The notes under the pieces were generated by a model, which saw only the letters and a program-made list of their open reading frames with translations, had not been told where the DNA came from and did not search any database. From Fasciola hepatica (Eukaryota > Platyhelminthes > Trematoda > Plagiorchiida > Fasciolidae): a stretch of DNA of 64,000 bases. The stretch covers positions 1,117,501-1,181,500 of the forward strand of contig CANUEZ040000168.1 in NCBI GenBank assembly GCA_948099385.1, in the 5' to 3' direction. A program made the position numbers and the translations under genes. Positions 33,836 through 46,241 of the stretch are shown in pieces (the first letter of the stretch is position 1; the number at the start of each line of letters is the position of its first letter).

Positions 33836-35409
33836 TCAGTATGTCGAGAATGCATCCACACAGGGGGGCCCCTTTACCCACCTTGAAGACGAAGGAGGAA
33901 TATTCCACTGGGGTTCCGTGTTATCGGCTTCTCCGTCTTCACTCTCGAGGAGACTGATACTGCATACTTCACGGTGTAGTGTTCCGTTGGCTTTCACCTT
34001 CACAGTTCCTATCATTTGGTCGGAGCTTTCGATGGTTTCCATAACCATGCTCAGAGGTCACTTGCTGAAGTGTGCTTGTTCGTCTGCGATCATCACTACA
34101 TCCCCAACCCTGAATGGTCTTGTTTTGACCGGCCACTTCTGTCGAGCTTGCAGAACCTTAAGGTACTCCGGAAGCCACCGCTTCCAAAAAACCTTGGCAG
34201 GATAGTTTGCCTACTTCCACCAGTGGAGGTAGCTCCCACGAGGGTTTATCGGTCCTTGGGGACCATCGTTCGACCATAACGTCAATAAGTCGTTCGGGGT
34301 GAGCGCCAGGTGAATGGGGTCGCCGTTCAATACTGGAACCAGGGCGGTTGTTCAGAATTCTCTCTACCTCAGTCATGACGGTGTTCAGCGTCTTGTCGTC
34401 CGGCGGCTGCTGCTCAATGATCGACAGCAATATTCGCCTGGTGGACCGGATCAGGCGTTCCCATACGCCACCGCGATGACTGGCCTGTGGGGGATTGGAG
34501 TTCCATCGTACGCCATAGACCACTGTTCGATTCTGCAGTTTGTTCCTGTTCATGTTTTTGTGCCATCGCCACAGTTCCCGGTGAGCGCCCATGAAGTTTG
34601 ACCCACTGTCGGAGTATATATCTGCCGGTATGCCTCATCGGTTGGCACAGCGCTGCAGGGGCCGTAGGAAAGCCTCGGTTGTCGTTGGATGCGCCACTTC
34701 TTGGTGTACCGCGCGTGACTTCATGCACGTCATGATACATCCATATCGCTTTTCTAATCTCCTCCCGCAATTGGTCCACAGGGACCCGAAATGATCCAGC
34801 CCGGTGTCGCTGAAATGCCATCAGCACGGAGCCACTCTGTATTCTGGTAGCGGGGCCATGTGTTGTTTGCCCGCTGCGGTATTGCATCTTCTACAATGTA
34901 CACAACATCGAATTACGCGTTTTACAGTCTCTCGTCCTCTCAGCAACCAAAGGCGCTTTCGGATGACTCTCATCAAGTGACTTTCTTCAGGCATGTCCCA
35001 CCACGGCGTAGACTTGTTGGACCATTATCTCTATCACAGGGTGTCGATCCGGCAGCAATACGGAGTATTTCGTGCCAAAGCTCAGGTGGGAGTTGGTCGG
35101 CCTACCATCTACCAGTATTAATCCAATGATGAGTTTGGGGTTTAAATGCTTCAAGTCGGCTCTCGGAGGTGATATCCCTTTGTCGATTGGTCCCATATCT
35201 TCAGCCCTCTGGAGTTCTCGGGTGAAAGCCTCCCGTTGTATCACCTCGAATATAACGTGTTCTGTGGCTCGCAGTTCATCGGGGCTTATCGGACCCACTC
35301 GTATCGGACCGGAGGAGCGGACCTCTTTAACGACTAGCAAATGTCCCTTGAACCTAGCCAGCCAAATTAATGGACGGAGTGTCTTCATCCAGGAAGAAAA
35401 TCTGACCAA
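33836..35409 (-). pseudogene. BEL-A integrase and C-terminal domain
   Basis: From right to left: VRFSSWMKTLRPLIWLARFKGHLLV (linker), HVIFEVIQREAFTRELQ, LILVDGRPTNSHLSFGTKYSVLLPDRHPV and GHA (zinc-binding start, 35409-34987). Then comes VPVDQLREEIRKAIWMYHDVHEVTRG (34800) and the core end, MGAHRELWRWHKNMNRNKLQNRTVVYGVRWN, RGGVWERLIRSTRRILLS (catalytic Glu in GGVWER, 34592-34414). The C-terminal domain VMETIESSDQMIGTVKVKANG follows (34048-33900). Several frameshifts are present. Function would be cDNA integration. Confidence 0.83.
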
Positions 35410-36454
35410 TCGTGAAAAACCAATGGCGGTTCGATGACCGTGGCAGTCATCATCACGCCATCAATCTCCGATTCCACGGGCCAACCCGTTTCGGCATTTC
35501 CAGGATTTTCGATCCTTCCGTCCATGTGTCGAGTTGCCTGAAGCTGGTCGCACCTCGGGAACACAGATTGGCTGGGTTATCGCTAGACCTGTCATGCTTC
35601 CACTGGCTCGTGGCAGTTTCGTCGTGAATGATTGTGAGCCGGTTATCCACAGAGGTACTAAAACGGCTCCTGAAGTTGGTGATATAACGCAGTACTGTAT
35701 TCGAGTTCGTCCTAAAACTATCCGACCAAATGTAGAAGTCGAGCATCTCTTTACAGCTCGAACCAACCTGACCGCTAACACGGCTGCTCTGACCTCGAGG
35801 CGCGCGATGGAAACCGACTTCAGTGGAGCAAACGCGGGCTTTGGCGAACAGGATCCTCGTAGAGTGTTGTCCATCTCCCGTTCACCGTCGTCCGTATACC
35901 ACGGCTCCGTAACCGACTTCGGATGCGTCAGAAAAGGCATGCAGTTCTCCCGTCCGTGTCGCATGGCCAATAAGCAAACATCGTGGAATACTTATGTCCC
36001 TTAGTTTCTTCAAGGTGTTCACAAACTCATCCCAGTCCAGCCGGTCTTCTCGGTCCAGTGACCGGTCCCAATCAACTTTCTTACGGCAGAGCCACCGCAG
36101 CAGGATCTTTCCGGGTAGCAGCCAGGGAGAGACGAAACCGGGTGGATCGAACAAACTAGAGACAGCAGATGGTATGCCGCGGCTGGTTATTGGCAGCTCA
36201 GAAGTGGTTATCTCTAAAACAAAGTCGTCCGTTTGTGCTTTCGATTGTACTCCTGTAGTGCCTTCGGTAGTGAGTGGAGAGCCGTCCGACTCCCTGACCC
36301 TTTCGGCCCTCACGTGGTGCGGATTGGGTTCGAGCACTTCTCGAGCGTTCGACGTCCATTTCGTCAGACGGAAGCTTCCCTACTCTAGCAATCTTGTCAG
36401 GCCCCTGAACTGCGCTAGGGCCGAGTCTACATCATCGAATGACCCAAGGTAGTC
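35410..36454 (-). pseudogene. BEL-A RT C-terminal part and RNase H
   Basis: Starting just after the YVDD box at 36454: LGSFDDVDSALAQFRGLTR, then LEPNPHHVRAERVRE, ITTSELPITSRGIPSAVSSLFDPPGFVSPWLLPGKILL, LCRKKVDWDRSLDREDRLDW and GELHAFSDASEVGYGAVVYGRR (RNase H start, 36337-35882). Then SVSIARLEVRAAVLAVRLVRAV and DNPANLCSRGATSFRQLDTW (35800-35540). The RNase H acidic residue in SDAS is kept. The frame shifts near 35890 and 35750. LINE-C begins at 36455. Confidence 0.85.
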
Positions 36455-38382
36455 CTTCAAGCTCCAAAATATTCATGAAACTACACACGACTTTGCAATT
36501 CATATTCAACTTTTTCGCCTCACTTCTACTATCCAGAAGCTTGAAGAAACTACATTGCTTAACCAGGAGACAAAGGCTCTGCCACACCAAAATAGATTTC
36601 TTCGACTGTCATTATTGTATAGGACCAGAACCTCTTATACTCATGGAAATATCATGAACACTGTTTCAATGGACAGTGTATCCGCCTCTACTCCCCTTTC
36701 TATTGCAGAGGCCTTCAACTCATTCTTCGCCTCAACTATGGCCCCTATTACTAATGTTGACCCTCCACCTCTTCCCCTAGTTACCGCTTCAACTCTGTCC
36801 GCAGTGGAATTTGACGCCTCAATTATCTCTCAATTATTGACCACTTTCAAGCAATCATCTTACCCAGGACCTGACGGACTACCACTCACTGCAGTGGTTA
36901 AATGCGGACCTGACTTGCCCTACCTACTACTGAATATATTTACCTTGTCAATGAACTCCGGTCTGGTGCCCGCAAACTGGAAATTTTCCGTCATAATCCC
37001 CCTCCACAAGAAAGGTCCACTGCATGAGGTAACAAAATACCGTCCCATTAACCATACACCTGTCCTCCATCGGCTAACGGAAAAAATCATAAAAGAACAC
37101 ATCGTCAAGCACCTCTTTCTACTGGACGTTATTAATCCTCGACAACACGGTTTCCTTCGGTCGAGATCTTGCGCAACCTGCCAACTCGACTTTTTGAATC
37201 TCATCATTGAAATGGCAGACAATGGAATGGCCCTTATAGTACTTTATTTGGATATGTCAAAGGCTTTTGACCGCGTGCCACACCCACATCTTCTGACCAA
37301 AATCTGATCCTTTGGCATTACTGACCCGCTACTATCTTGGATCAGTTCCTACCTGTCTAATTGCTCTCAGGTTGTCTCAATAAACGAACACTGTCCCAAG
37401 CCTAAACCAGTTACAAGCGGTGTTATACAGGGTAGCGTCCTTGGCCCTCTGTTGTTCCTCATGTATATAAACGACATATTCCTACCAGTGAGCCATGGCA
37501 CCCCATTTCTTTTTGCTGATGACATTAAAATTGTCTACTCATTCAAGCCTGAATGCATCGCCTCGGCTATCTCAAACATCTCTAATGACATGTCTGCACC
37601 CCATAGATGGTGCTCAACATGGCAGATGAATTATTCTGCTGACAAACGCGAGGTTCTTACATATAAATGCAAGCTACCTCGGGGATCCTTAGCCTTTGTG
37701 GTTCAACCATTGCTAACAAGCAAATAGTTCGGGACCTTGGCTTAAACTATTTCTGCACGTTTAATTTCTCGGAATACTCGGACCTCCAAGTCGCCAGGGC
37801 CAGAAGGTGCCTGGGGCTAATATTTCGCTCCTTCCGACTTCGACACTGCATTCTTTCCCTTTATAAGTCTCATGCCAGGCCTTTATTAGAATACTGCCCA
37901 CTGATCTTCTCTAGTATGCGGTAATCGGACAGAATTGGTATCGATTCAGTTCAACGTGGTTTTACGAAGCGACTGAGTGGACGGAGCTCGCCCCTCACTT
38001 ACAAAGAACGCTGCTTATTTTTAAACTAGACCCTTTATGGCTTCACCGTATGAAACCGAGCCTTATCTTTTTGTATAACATCCTTCACAGCCGGACATAT
38101 ACTTCTAATCCATTGCACTTTGCGCCTGTTTCTAGCTATCCACTACGCTTTAGAATCCTTACCCTTTCAACTCCTATTACCAACGCTAGCTCACGTTCAC
38201 ATTTCTTCATCGCAATGTACTCTGACTTATGGAATAAGTTACCGTTAGAAATACGCAGTTCCACCTCCAGCCATCGGTTTAAAAGTGCGTTGGATAAATT
38301 CCTCGCGGTTACCCAGACCTTACAGCCCCTAAATGTAGACATACCCGATGACCAAGCCTATGAGAAGGGTCCAGACGTTTGA
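36455..38382 (+). pseudogene. LINE-C ORF2 remnant, reverse transcriptase
   Basis: A 250-codon open frame (36555-37307) carries SIAEAFNSFFAS, PGPDGLPLTAVVKCGPDLPYLLLNIF, VIIPLHKKGPLHEVTKYRPINHTPV, QHGFLRSRSCATCQLDFLN and VLYLDMSKAFDRVPH (motif A). A stop at 37307 is followed by SGVIQGSVLGPLLFLMYINDIF and FLFADDIKIVYS, with FADD at 37512-37523. It continues through DLGLNYFCTFNFSEY to YSDLWNKLPLEIRS and the end at 38382. Three frame breaks. Motifs are otherwise well preserved, so decay is moderate. Confidence 0.9.
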
Positions 38383-41060
38383 ATCGCGCAAACACCGGCG
38401 GTCTATGACAGATGAAATTAAATAACCATTCTTAGTTTTTCCGCCTTCTGCAATCGAAAAACTAGTCTCAGAGGGTCACTGTCTATTATTGTTGCCTCTT
38501 TGTATCGGTTCTCATTTATCCTCAGCTGGGAGCATCCCAGACTGCGCTCCTCTACTTTTTCTCTATTTCCAGACCTTCATTTGTGCGTGCCTTTTTCTCG
38601 ATGAGTCTTAATACTCTGGAGACCACACCGGTCACTAACCTGACCTATGCATCTACCTGACCGTCGGCTATCCGTACTCTAACCGACCGATGCTTCCTTG
38701 GTTACGTTCCAGGATCCCCTGGTGCCTGGTTGCCTGATCGCGGACCACCTGATACCTACGGCCGTTTGGCCCCACCAAGAAAACTCATGTCAATCCCAGC
38801 GGTGCGAGGCGCGGTCAGATCCACCGCTTTGGCCGGCGCACATCAGGCGTGCAGGCCGACTGCAACTATATGCGGGCGCAACTAGGCTGGCGGATTGCAC
38901 CTCCTGTCGCCAGAATTCGTTTTCAGGTTAGGTGACCAGCGCACGGCCAGCCTTACCCACAAGCACCAGCTGCGGATTGAAAAGCAACGTCCCCTGCATA
39001 TTACTGCTGCCACCCATTGCCTCCCCCAACATTCCTGAACAAGATCTATCACACATTCGGTCAAGTTTCAAATCAACGTATGCACATACTCTCGCTCGGC
39101 TTAGAAATGTGCCCTGCTATTTGCGACTACTGACATTTATATCCATCGACTTATCTTTTACTTGTCTGAACTGATGCCATGTTTACCCTCATCCTATTTT
39201 GTCCAGTTACCGGATTCTGTACCGCGAAACATGAAGCGGTTTTACTGTTCAGATATTTTTTTTATGAACGTCAAATTCCTGATATACTCTTGAGGAGACC
39301 ATCCATCCACTTAGTAATTTGCATGTCACCACTACATTTATCTAAACAAAACCATCAGTTGAAAATTCATTTCTCACCTGCCAGCAATTCCACACAAAAA
39401 GAAATGGTCCTCTCTCCAGAGCTTCATCTGCGTGACACCAGCTCTATGTTCATTGTATCCTTACGTTACATCTTCGCTCATTCAGCCATTTGCATTTCAT
39501 GGCAGTTGCATTGGCAATGAAGTATCCACAATCCAGGACATAAATAATTCGATTGCCTCCTTAGCTTTTCATGTCACATTTTCAGCATATACAGCTATGC
39601 AATCACCTGCACTTCCTGTGAGCTGTTCATTTGTACTACTTTTATACAAATGTATAAGTCCACTATTTGTCCACCTCCCGCATCCACTTTGTTACCAACT
39701 TCAGATGCTGTCATGGTACTCATCGACGACCTCACACAAATCCATAACTGTATCACCTTTCACTCATCTATGAACCACTGCCGCTGCCCCGCCAAGATAT
39801 CATGGTCAGCCACCTGCACCACAATCCATAGTGCTTTTTCTACATCCTTTGCTGAAAATCAACTACCTGTAATTTAGGCTGCCGTTATTCTGTTTGTCCC
39901 TCCCCCCTTCAAAGTCTCAGGTTGGGCTTTCCTCAAAGCACCTAGTCACACAATTATCTGCGTTTTCTGCAGGCTCCAGTGATGTACTACCCCAAGTTTA
40001 TTCCGTCAAGCATTAAACATATAAACCACTATTATGCCATCTACGTTATAAATTTGTATTCCTCATCTGTCAGTCTTGGAGTAACCCCCGATAAACCAAT
40101 AGTTGAGCACCGTTTCACCCACCTATTACCTATTACCATTTTTTCATCAGTCCTCCACGACTGGGCATCTACGCCGAAGAACACTGCGAAAGCGATTTCT
40201 CCCAACCTCGGCTGAAAATGAACTATACTTATGCCAAGTTACTGACCTTCCGGTTGTTTTCCAAATGTCCCATGTCAGACTCTTACCAGCGCATCCCGTT
40301 AAGCGATTCTTTACATGTTTTGACAGCATCATTTATGCGCCACCCCCAAACGACTTCATAAGATCATCGTATATCAACTCCTCTGCCCACCCCGTTGTCA
40401 ACTAGAGTTCATAATTAACCTGAAACAAACCCTTTATTCGAATCGTGTCTCACTCACCTGTCAACTTTTGCCACTCTGCTCTATTAAAATTTCCAGGCTC
40501 GGGCATCTACATCAACCTCTTCATCAGGGCGTCCTCCACAACCTCTTGATGAACAGTGAGTACTAATTCAGTGGTAAAACGGACTGTTTCATTTACGCAA
40601 TTCCCCTAGCCAGAGGACACCACAAATCCTTCAATACTATATTTCTGCTATTTCCGGGTAATCTGGGCTACTGGTTCAAATGCATGTCCTTCACCACCAA
40701 AAATTCTCCAATTTTTCGTTGGTGCTTTTTCAAAGGTTTTCTTTGTCAGTTTACACACCCCTGCGACTTTAAACAGAAGCTATCCGAAATACAGCGCGCT
40801 TTTACTTCATCCCCGCCTTAATTCATCACGCATCCCGGCCGCGGAGCCCATTTAACTCACTTCGGGGAGGAGCGTCCACCTGACATTCAAACTCAAATTT
40901 GCCGGGCATTCATTCGTGCGGCCACTAAAACCTATACACTTTTGTGCTGCATTTACCCAAATGAATATCCAAGGAACCTTTTTTGTGACCTTACCTGTAT
41001 CATATGATCATACAATCAAGCATGCTTCGGATGCCCCGAAATAAGCCATTATCATAATTA
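38383..41060 (+). other. LINE-C 3' untranslated region
   Basis: About 2.7 kb without credible genes. It aligns inverted with LINE-B 9586-11470 along almost its full length, and 38640-38960 also aligns with LINE-A. The last 40 bases carry the family 3' end. Small ORFs of 60-113 codons partly match those in LINE-B but contain disabling differences. Confidence 0.7.
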
Positions 41061-41200
41061 CGTAGAAGCTTCTGCTGCCGTTATCTACCACCGACCGGTG
41101 AACCAAAGCTCCATGTTCGTCGGCTGACTCTCTAAGTACGTAGTTTGCAAAAACAGTGGCGATATGGCTCCGAAGGGGTGGACGGCCATCCTATAAGTTA
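41061..41200 (-). pseudogene. BEL-A RT middle fragment
   Basis: On the minus strand the piece gives a text parallel to BEL-B 57160-57294: ATAGGATGGCCG, VHPFGAISPLF-like residues, then a segment ending in TTCTACG just before the YVDD codons. It lies between LINE-C on its left and the 11.8-kb LINE block on its right, and fits exactly between the two outer BEL-A parts. Confidence 0.8.
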
Positions 41201-42337
41201 TAATAATACTGGTATATTTCTCGGCCATGGTCGAGATGCACGCTGTAGCGCATGATCATGGTGTAACACGTTACTCAATAAGATGGAATATTCACAAATT
41301 CAGAATATGAAAGTCGAGAGTATCAAAGATGGTAAAACAAAGCCAGAAACAGTTTGAATGGATCATTCTGATAATTTTTCGCGCGGCACTTTTGAACCGG
41401 TTTCGATTCCGGCCTGGGCACTGGTTCGCGGCGGAGATATCGAAAAATCATTAACGCAGTGCTAAGGACGCATTATGAACGAGATGATGCAAGCCAAGGA
41501 AACCGAAGGCCCACCGAGGTTATGCAGATGGAGTAAATTTTTGAGCAAGAGGAAAAACGGGGGAAAATTGTAAAGAAGTATGTTCGGGAAAATCAACGCA
41601 TGCGAAGAGGATAGCGATCATGAAGACAATGCAAACCCTGAATGACGGATATACCGGAGTACAATAAACGGAATGAGTTTTAAAGCAGGGGGGCATGAGA
41701 CCAATTTTGTGAGAGTGAACACTGGTGGATATGGGAGAAACAGCAGACCATAAAAAGGTGAGCTTGGATTCAGGATCAGTAACATGTACCATTCTGAAAC
41801 AAGAAAGCGCAACTGGAGGGTCTTCGAGAAGTGGAGAGTCAATTTCCAGCCGGCTACGGATCGTAGGAAAGATAAACAGTGGTAACGGATGATAAAGTGG
41901 GAAATCTCCGCATGGACTTCAGAGTTATTATGCTGTTTCACTGACAAATATATATGTATGTGTTGACACATTTGCCTTCAGTGTTATTCAGCGTCGTTTC
42001 TGGTAACGTACGGCATCGAGTGCGTAAGGTTCGTCTGGCAGGACAATGTATGTGTCGGTCGATCAGTCGAGTGTGGCTGTATAGTAGCGGCATGCGCGTG
42101 AACTGGAACTCGTGTTGGTTGCGTTTGAAAACGTTGAACGATCTGATAAGCAATTAGGAGTATTTCCTGTTGTATGGTTTGATTTCGGTCCCAATTGCTA
42201 TGGTAGGTTCCACTTGAGTCTCTGTCCGTACGAGTCAAAGTGGCATCCTTGGTTAGCCAGTTTTGCGACTGAGATAGTGGGAGACAGCGAACCTGAAGTA
42301 AAGGGGTATTGCAGTCTGGACGTGTTTCCAGCTGTGG
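41201..42337 (-). mobile_element. LINE-D, 3' end fragment of an ATT-family LINE
   Basis: The left edge on the minus strand reads ...ATGCGCTACAGCGTGC..., a diverged CCGAGAAATATACC and AGTATTATTA. It is a worn form of the ATT-family 3' end and directly abuts BEL-A. The rest is AT-rich and without coding content. Its right edge is set by the 3' end of LINE-E at 42338. Assignment beyond the first 100 bases is inference. Confidence 0.5.
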
Positions 42338-42795
42338 GTTATGATAATGTAATAATGAATAGTAATGGTTTATTTCGGAGACGTCCGAGGCCTGCCAAGT
42401 GCATAATCAGCTGTTTACAAGTGATGGAACAAACAGACAAAACCCTTGAAAATGTGGGAATCAACATGACAGGAGTTGAAAAAGGGCCAAGAATGAAGGG
42501 GGTTACGTGGGAAAGGGGAGCAGATAGAAAGCAGCAGTCAGGGTGTGCCCCTGCTGCGGATCAACGGTTAATGGAGGCATATAAAAACCAGTGAAGGACG
42601 AGGCATAAGAGTGACAGAAACTACGGGGTTGGATGGAAGCAAAGTGGTTAAAGTTAGTGGCATTTCCATTTGTTCGGTTCATTGAGGAAATGGCCATAGG
42701 TAGTCTAACGTTGAGAACTCAGCCAGATAGATGAAACTGTCTATCGTTGATTGTGTCCTTAATTGAAGGGAGCAGGGTCGGAGAAGGGTTTGGTC

Positions 42796-45700
42796 TTAGA
42801 AGTCGAGGCTCCTCTCGTAAGCTATTTCTTCTGCCAAGCACATATTAGATAAGTGTAGTGCACGGGTGACGCTGAGATATGGGATGAGTGCCGACAGAAA
42901 TTGGGACTTGGTTTGTGAAGCTCGAAGGGTGATGGGCAACTTGTTCCAGACTTTAGAGTAGACAAGAAGGAAGAAACGTGACCGTATGGCCGACTTAGCT
43001 ATACTAGAAGGGACAGCAAAAGGCCTGTGCCGAAGTGAGTAGGGGGTTTCACGGGAGAAGCTCACTGGGTCAAAGGAAAAAGACCGGTTATGGAGCAGGT
43101 TATACAAAAAGATTAAGTTTAGTCTTAAGCGGCGGAGCCAGATTGGGTCAAGATCCAGATTTTGGCATCGTTCTCTATAGCTTAAAGACGTGGACCAACC
43201 AAGTAGTTGTTTGGTGAAACGCCTTTGTATGCTTTCAATCGCAACTCTGTCGAATTTCGTCATGTTAGAAAATATTATTGGGCAGTATTCGAGCAAAGGC
43301 CTGATGTGTGATTTGTAGATGCTGATGATGCTGTCCCGGAGACGAAAGGACCGGAAGAGAAGGGCCACACTTCTAGCCTTGGCCGCTTGGATGGCAGCGT
43401 GCTCAGAAAAGTTGAGGGAGCAGGAATAGTTGAGGCCCAAATCGCGGACGGTAGGTCGAATGGCTATTGGGGACCCACCAAGAGTTAAGGATCCAGGGGG
43501 CAATTGGAACTTGTAGGTTAGGACCTCGCACTTATCAGTGGAAAAGCTCATCCTCCAGGTGTGGCACCAGCGGTCAAGTGCTGCGAGGTCAGCGGAAATG
43601 TTGCAGAGTATGGGTAGCATCATTGGAATTGAAAGAGTAGACTATTTTTATATCGTCTGCAAACAAGAATGGCGTGCCATGGTGTACTAGATCCAGTGCG
43701 TCGTTAATGTACATCAGAAATAGGAGAGGACCCAGTACGCTTCCCTGTATAACGCCACTTGTAACAGGTTTCGGTTTAGAAGTATGTCCGTTGGCGAGGA
43801 CCACTTGCGAACGATGAGCAAGATAAGATTTCAGCCAAGAAAGCAGCGGGTCACCAATGCCGAATGAACGCAATTTAGAGATAAGATGCAGGTGTGGAAC
43901 ACGGTCGAAAGCTTTCGACAGATCTAGGTAGACAACTACTAATGCCTGCCCGCTATCAACAGCCTTAGTGACTAGGTTGAGGAAGTCAAACTGACATGTG
44001 GTGCATGATCGCGATTTGAGAAACCCGTGCTGCTTATCGCTAAGAAGGTTAGAAGCGAGAAGACGGGTGGTAATACCATCTTTGGTAATCGTTTCCATTA
44101 TTCTGGAAATGATAGGGGTATGGTTCATGGGGCGGTAATTAGCAAGTTCGTGGACGGGTCCTTTTTTATGTCGTGGGATGATGACTGAACGCTTCCAGTT
44201 CGACGGTACCAAGCTAAATTTGAGTGACAAGGTGAATAGGTTCAGTAGTAAAAGTGGAAGGTCCGATCCACCGTTAATGATTGCAGCTGGGGGCAACCCG
44301 TCTGGTCCAGGACGCGCAGATGCTTTATAACGTGAGATGAGCCTGGAAATAACGTTTACTTCAAAGGTTAGGGTAGATAAGGAAGAGCTGGTAATAGCCA
44401 GAGGATTTGGGGGTGCTGTGTCTGAGGCCAGGGCCATGGAATTGGCGAAGTAATGGTTGAAGGCCTCAGCGATATCAGAAGGGGAGGTGGCCGAAGTTTT
44501 GTTCGGTAACACGACATATTGGATCATAGTATCCGTTGCCGAATTCCTAGATTTGTGTAGGAGTGAGAGTTTCAGTGCTTTGTTGGGATGCCTTAGGGCT
44601 TTGGATTCTTCGTTGCGGAGCAGTTTTTCCTTTAGGTCCCGGATAATATCAGTAAGACGCGTTAGCCTTATGAAAAGAGAGAAGTCGTGGTTTTGGAGGT
44701 AAAGTCTTTGCATCTTAAGATACTTTTGTTGGAGGGATGCAAGCTTGGACTTCCTAAGGGAGGAGTTTTGGGACATTGGGCTAAGTTTCTGGAGGCAGTT
44801 TCCCATGTTAAAGTAAAAGTGATCAGCAGCTTGTTGGGGGTCAGCCGTTAGAAAAAAACTGCTCCAATCTTGATTATGGATGAGATTGGGCAGAGGGTTC
44901 CAATTTAAACGGACGGGATTGTTGACTGGGGTCAGATAGTCTGATGGATAAGGATTGAAGGAAAGGTTACCGGCCACTATCTTATGGTCGCTACCCGGAA
45001 ATTTATTCAGAACGGAAACCGAAAAGTGGGAAACGCTGTGGGTGAATATAAGATCTAGTATGTTGGCGTTTCTAGTAGGGGTTTTAACGTGTTGCACCCA
45101 GCCCCTAATGTGAGTATGGGACACAAAGTCTATTAGGTTGGGAGGTGCCGTGAGGTTTCTCCAGGATATTTTAGGCCAGTTAAAATCACCGGCTATGATT
45201 TTCGCTGCCGAAGGTAGTAGGGAAAGGTAATCAAAGGCTTTAATTAAAGAAGTTAAGTCTGCAATAGTAGATGAGGGCGGGCGATAGATACAGCCAATGT
45301 GCATGACTACAGTTGAGAACCGAATTGTGAGCCATAGAGAATCCGGAATTGAGTCGAGTGTGGCATGTCTGATGGGGACTACTGAAAGGGCGTGCTGTAC
45401 GTACACAAGGCACCCACCTCCGCGTCTGTCGATCCTATTTACCCTAAAAACCTTGTACCCTTCAAGCATAATTTCGCTTGTGCTGGTGTGTTCGGTGAGC
45501 CAGGTTTCAGTAATAAAGATGATGTCAGGACTGGAGGTTATGACATAATTTTTTAAGTGATGAAGCTTATTTAAGATGGATCGCGAGTTAAATAAGATGA
45601 ATGACAACCCACTCATGTGGAAGTGAGTGTCAGGGTTAGGTAACGTATGGGAGTTGTTAGTCGGAGGAAGTGCACGGTGAGGGGCGTGAGTTGGAGCTAT

Positions 45701-46006
45701 TACCGAAGAGGAGGAAAAGTGAGCGTTGGATGCCTCCGCGATGGCTTCGGAAGCACCAGCCGCCGACGAGCCGGAAGTAATTAATTTAGGGTTATTACGG
45801 GGTGGAAGAGAAGACCTTAGACGAAGTAGTCCTGCCACTTGTCCTGATTCGTTGGGATCGTTCAGTGCCCCAGTGCAGTGATAGAATACGTGGTTATGGA
45901 AGGTATTGGCTTGCCCACGTGACAACCTTGGTATTGGTTGTTGTGTGGTAAGAGCAAGCCTCAGAGGGTAGGGACTAAAAGAGTTTGGGGTGGCTTCGCC
46001 ACCCAT
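42796..46006 (-). pseudogene. LINE-E ORF2, endonuclease-reverse transcriptase with one frameshift
   Basis: Two overlapping frames (805 and 275 codons) cover the protein. The AP endonuclease has FILFNSRSILNKLHHLK, IFITETWLTE, RRGGGCLVYVQ, GCIYRPPS, IIAGDFNWPKISW, ILDLIFTHS and FPGSDHKIVAG. RT has KRSVIIPRHKKGPVHELANYRP, KQHGFLKSRSCTTCQF, VVVYLDLSKAFDRVPH, SGVIQGSVLGPLLFLMYINDA and FLFADDIKIVYS near residue 782. Right after this box the frame shifts (about 43600) into ISADLAALDRWCHTWRM and on to WNKLPITLRAS and the end at 42796. All catalytic residues are present. The single frameshift appears to be the only lesion. Confidence 0.92.
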
Positions 46007-46241
46007 CGATGCAACTTGCCCGGGTGAGGTAGGATAGGAATCGGCGGTTGGTAGGGGGGTTATATGGAGGTCATTAACGAAGGAGGTATTGGTAATACGC
46101 AGTGTTGGGTAGTTGGCCTTCGGAGTTCGGTGTGCTGCCGAAGGTATGAACGACTGGTAGGGTGTCGGTATTGAAAAGTGGTTCGTCAGGGCTAGAAGAG
46201 ACGAAAGATTGTGGGATTGTATGCCACAGGGTGGGGAAAAT

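Larger units (their letters stand above)
36455..41060 (+). mobile_element. LINE-C, 5'-truncated ATT-family LINE inserted in the BEL-A RT gene
   Basis: Left edge: BEL-A sequence ccaaggtagtc stops at 36454. Right edge: the LINE 3' end (GCATGCTTCGG, CCCCGAAATAA, cattatcataatta) stops at 41060 and BEL-A resumes with cgtagaagct. Coding starts inside the endonuclease-RT linker, so it is a 5'-truncated insertion. Against intact BEL-B about 5 bases of target are missing and no duplication is seen. Confidence 0.9.
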
